From positions 1-64,000 of the forward strand of contig CBDCIT010000047.1 of NCBI GenBank assembly GCA_965217615.1: DNA of 64,000 nt, written 5' to 3'. Under the pieces are notes generated by a model. That model saw only the letters and a program-made list of their open reading frames with translations. It ran no database searches and was not told where the DNA came from. The translations under genes and the position numbers were made by a program. This document shows, piece by piece, positions 63,091 through 64,000 of this stretch; the stretch's first letter is position 1; each line of letters opens with the position of its first letter. Source of the DNA: CAVOAK01 sp965217615. Lineage in GTDB: Bacteria > Pseudomonadota > Alphaproteobacteria > UBA8366 > CAVOAK01.

Positions 63091-63894
63091 TCACAGAACT
63101 TTGTGCTGCGCCACTGGGATGCGCTCGCGCACTAAGGCCAGATAGTCGAGGTCGAGGCGCGCCGTCACAAAACCGACAGTGTCCTGCGCCCGGGCGATGA
63201 CATGTCCCCAGGGATCAACGATGAGCGAATGGCCATAGGTCGCGCGTGTGCCATTGGCATGCGTGCCGCATTGCGCGGCTGCAAGGACATAGGTCTCGGT
63301 CTCGATCGCTCGCGCCCGCAAGAGAACTTCCCAATGGTCCTTGCCTGTCTGCAGGGTGAAGGCCGCGGGTACCGTAATCACGGACACACCTTGCTTTGCC
63401 AGCGCCTGGTAAAGCTCGGGAAAGCGTACGTCGTAGCAGATCGTGCAGCCGACTTTGGCACCGTTTGCACCATATGTGACGATCTCGTCGCCGCGGGTAT
63501 ATGTGGCCGACTCCCGATACTCCTTACCATCCGGGGTTGTGATGTCGAACATATGGATCTTGCGATAGCGCGCGATCTCGTTGCCATCTGGGTTGAACAC
63601 GACAGTGGTGTTGAAGAGAGAATTGCCGGCCGTTTCGATCAGGCTGCCGCCATGGACATAGATGCCGTGCGTTGCCGCCAGATCTTGAAGCAGAGTGTAA
63701 GCTTCGCCGCCCGGCAGTTCCTCCGCGGCGACCCGCTTGGCCTCCTGCCCCTCGCCGAGAAATACAAACATTTCCGGCAGCACCACCAAGTTTGGGTGAT
63801 CTTCGCTCACCGCTTCATCGACTAGTTGCTTGGCTTGGCTCAGATTGGCTGCCTTGTCGTCCTGCGAATTCATTTGGATGAGCGAGACTTTCAT
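63091..63894 (-). CDS. Carbon-nitrogen hydrolase (nitrilase family)
   Basis: 267 residues. The Glu-Lys-Cys triad is visible: LVVLPEMFVFLG, YRKIHMFDI, and VGCTICYDVRFPELY. Resembles Nit1-type amidases of the Nit superfamily, which act on deaminated glutathione. ATG 63894 (MKVSLIQMNSQDDK) is chosen; an ATG at 63906 adds four residues and has no better ribosome site. Confidence 0.9.
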   Translation of the reverse strand: MKVSLIQMNSQDDKAANLSQAKQLVDEAVSEDHPNLVVLPEMFVFLGEGQEAKRVAAEELPGGEAYTLLQDLAATHGIYVHGGSLIETAGNSLFNTTVVFNPDGNEIARYRKIHMFDITTPDGKEYRESATYTRGDEIVTYGANGAKVGCTICYDVRFPELYQALAKQGVSVITVPAAFTLQTGKDHWEVLLRARAIETETYVLAAAQCGTHANGTRATYGHSLIVDPWGHVIARAQDTVGFVTARLDLDYLALVRERIPVAQHKVL

Positions 63895-64000
63895 GGCGCG
63901 ATCCATGCTGTTTCACTGGTCTGCGGCATCGCAGAAGTGCTCAATCAACGTCGAATCACTCTGATGTGGATGCGTGCAGAGGTCAAGCTGAGCGTATGTT

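Overview
The window is about 64 kb of chromosome from an alphaproteobacterium. This is inferred from gene order: uvrC-pgsA-mobB-moeA-moaD-moaE, ubiK/ybjN/proC, hldD-lgt-MidA-like-pgeF, prs-rplY-pth-ychF, petA-petB-petC (with a PetP/PetR-like MarR and OmpR pair elsewhere in the window), and CoA pyrophosphatase-DUF6111-cca next to a MoxR-DUF58-DUF4159 operon. A Rhodospirillales-like lineage is the best guess, but no rRNA is present to confirm it. I found no tRNA, rRNA, CRISPR array or prophage.

Layout. 1-7.1 kb: an IS-bounded accessory segment. Two directly oriented IS1182-like copies (1-509 and 4282-7126) flank a broken GDCCVxC gene, a pentapeptide-repeat protein, pcm, a CmcJ/NvfI-type oxygenase and a LysR regulator. 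The second copy carries an IS256-family element inserted in its transposase. 7.5-12.8 kb: DNA repair, phospholipid and molybdenum cofactor genes. 12.9-16.2 kb: a frameshifted dienelactone-hydrolase-like gene, a Rieske oxygenase and a regulatory intergenic region with an iterated motif. 16.2-19.5 kb: MarR, response regulator, histidine kinase and a TetR regulator. 19.6-31 kb: core housekeeping genes. 31-37.5 kb: mtnP, cytochrome bc1, trmL-hemF and two tandem secreted paralogues. 37.5-47.8 kb: cca/DUF6111/NUDIX facing a MoxR-DUF58-DUF4159-membrane protein operon, then a xi-class glutathione transferase. 47.9-49.8 kb: an adenylate/guanylate cyclase pseudogene. 49.8-56 kb: an accessory metabolic block with a desulfinase-like acyl-CoA dehydrogenase, ChaC, MsrB, a metal-ligand-deficient M24 protein and a deacetylase.

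56-60.3 kb: a second IS cluster. An IS1182-like copy splits an ECF sigma gene at its region-4 helix-turn-helix with a 4-bp target duplication, leaving the anti-sigma gene intact. An IS256 copy lies just upstream without a target duplication, and the N-terminus of a DUF6165 gene is stranded beyond it. 60.4-64 kb: cupin, a second Rieske oxygenase, a threonine/serine dehydratase and a nitrilase-family amidohydrolase.

The main points of interest are IS-driven genome damage (a nested element, a sigma factor knock-out, a rearrangement junction), several genes broken by single-base homopolymer changes, an iterated TTGCGTMACCGG motif around the Rieske oxygenase and MarR genes, a candidate sulfinate desulfinase, and a pair of tandem secreted proteins of unknown function.
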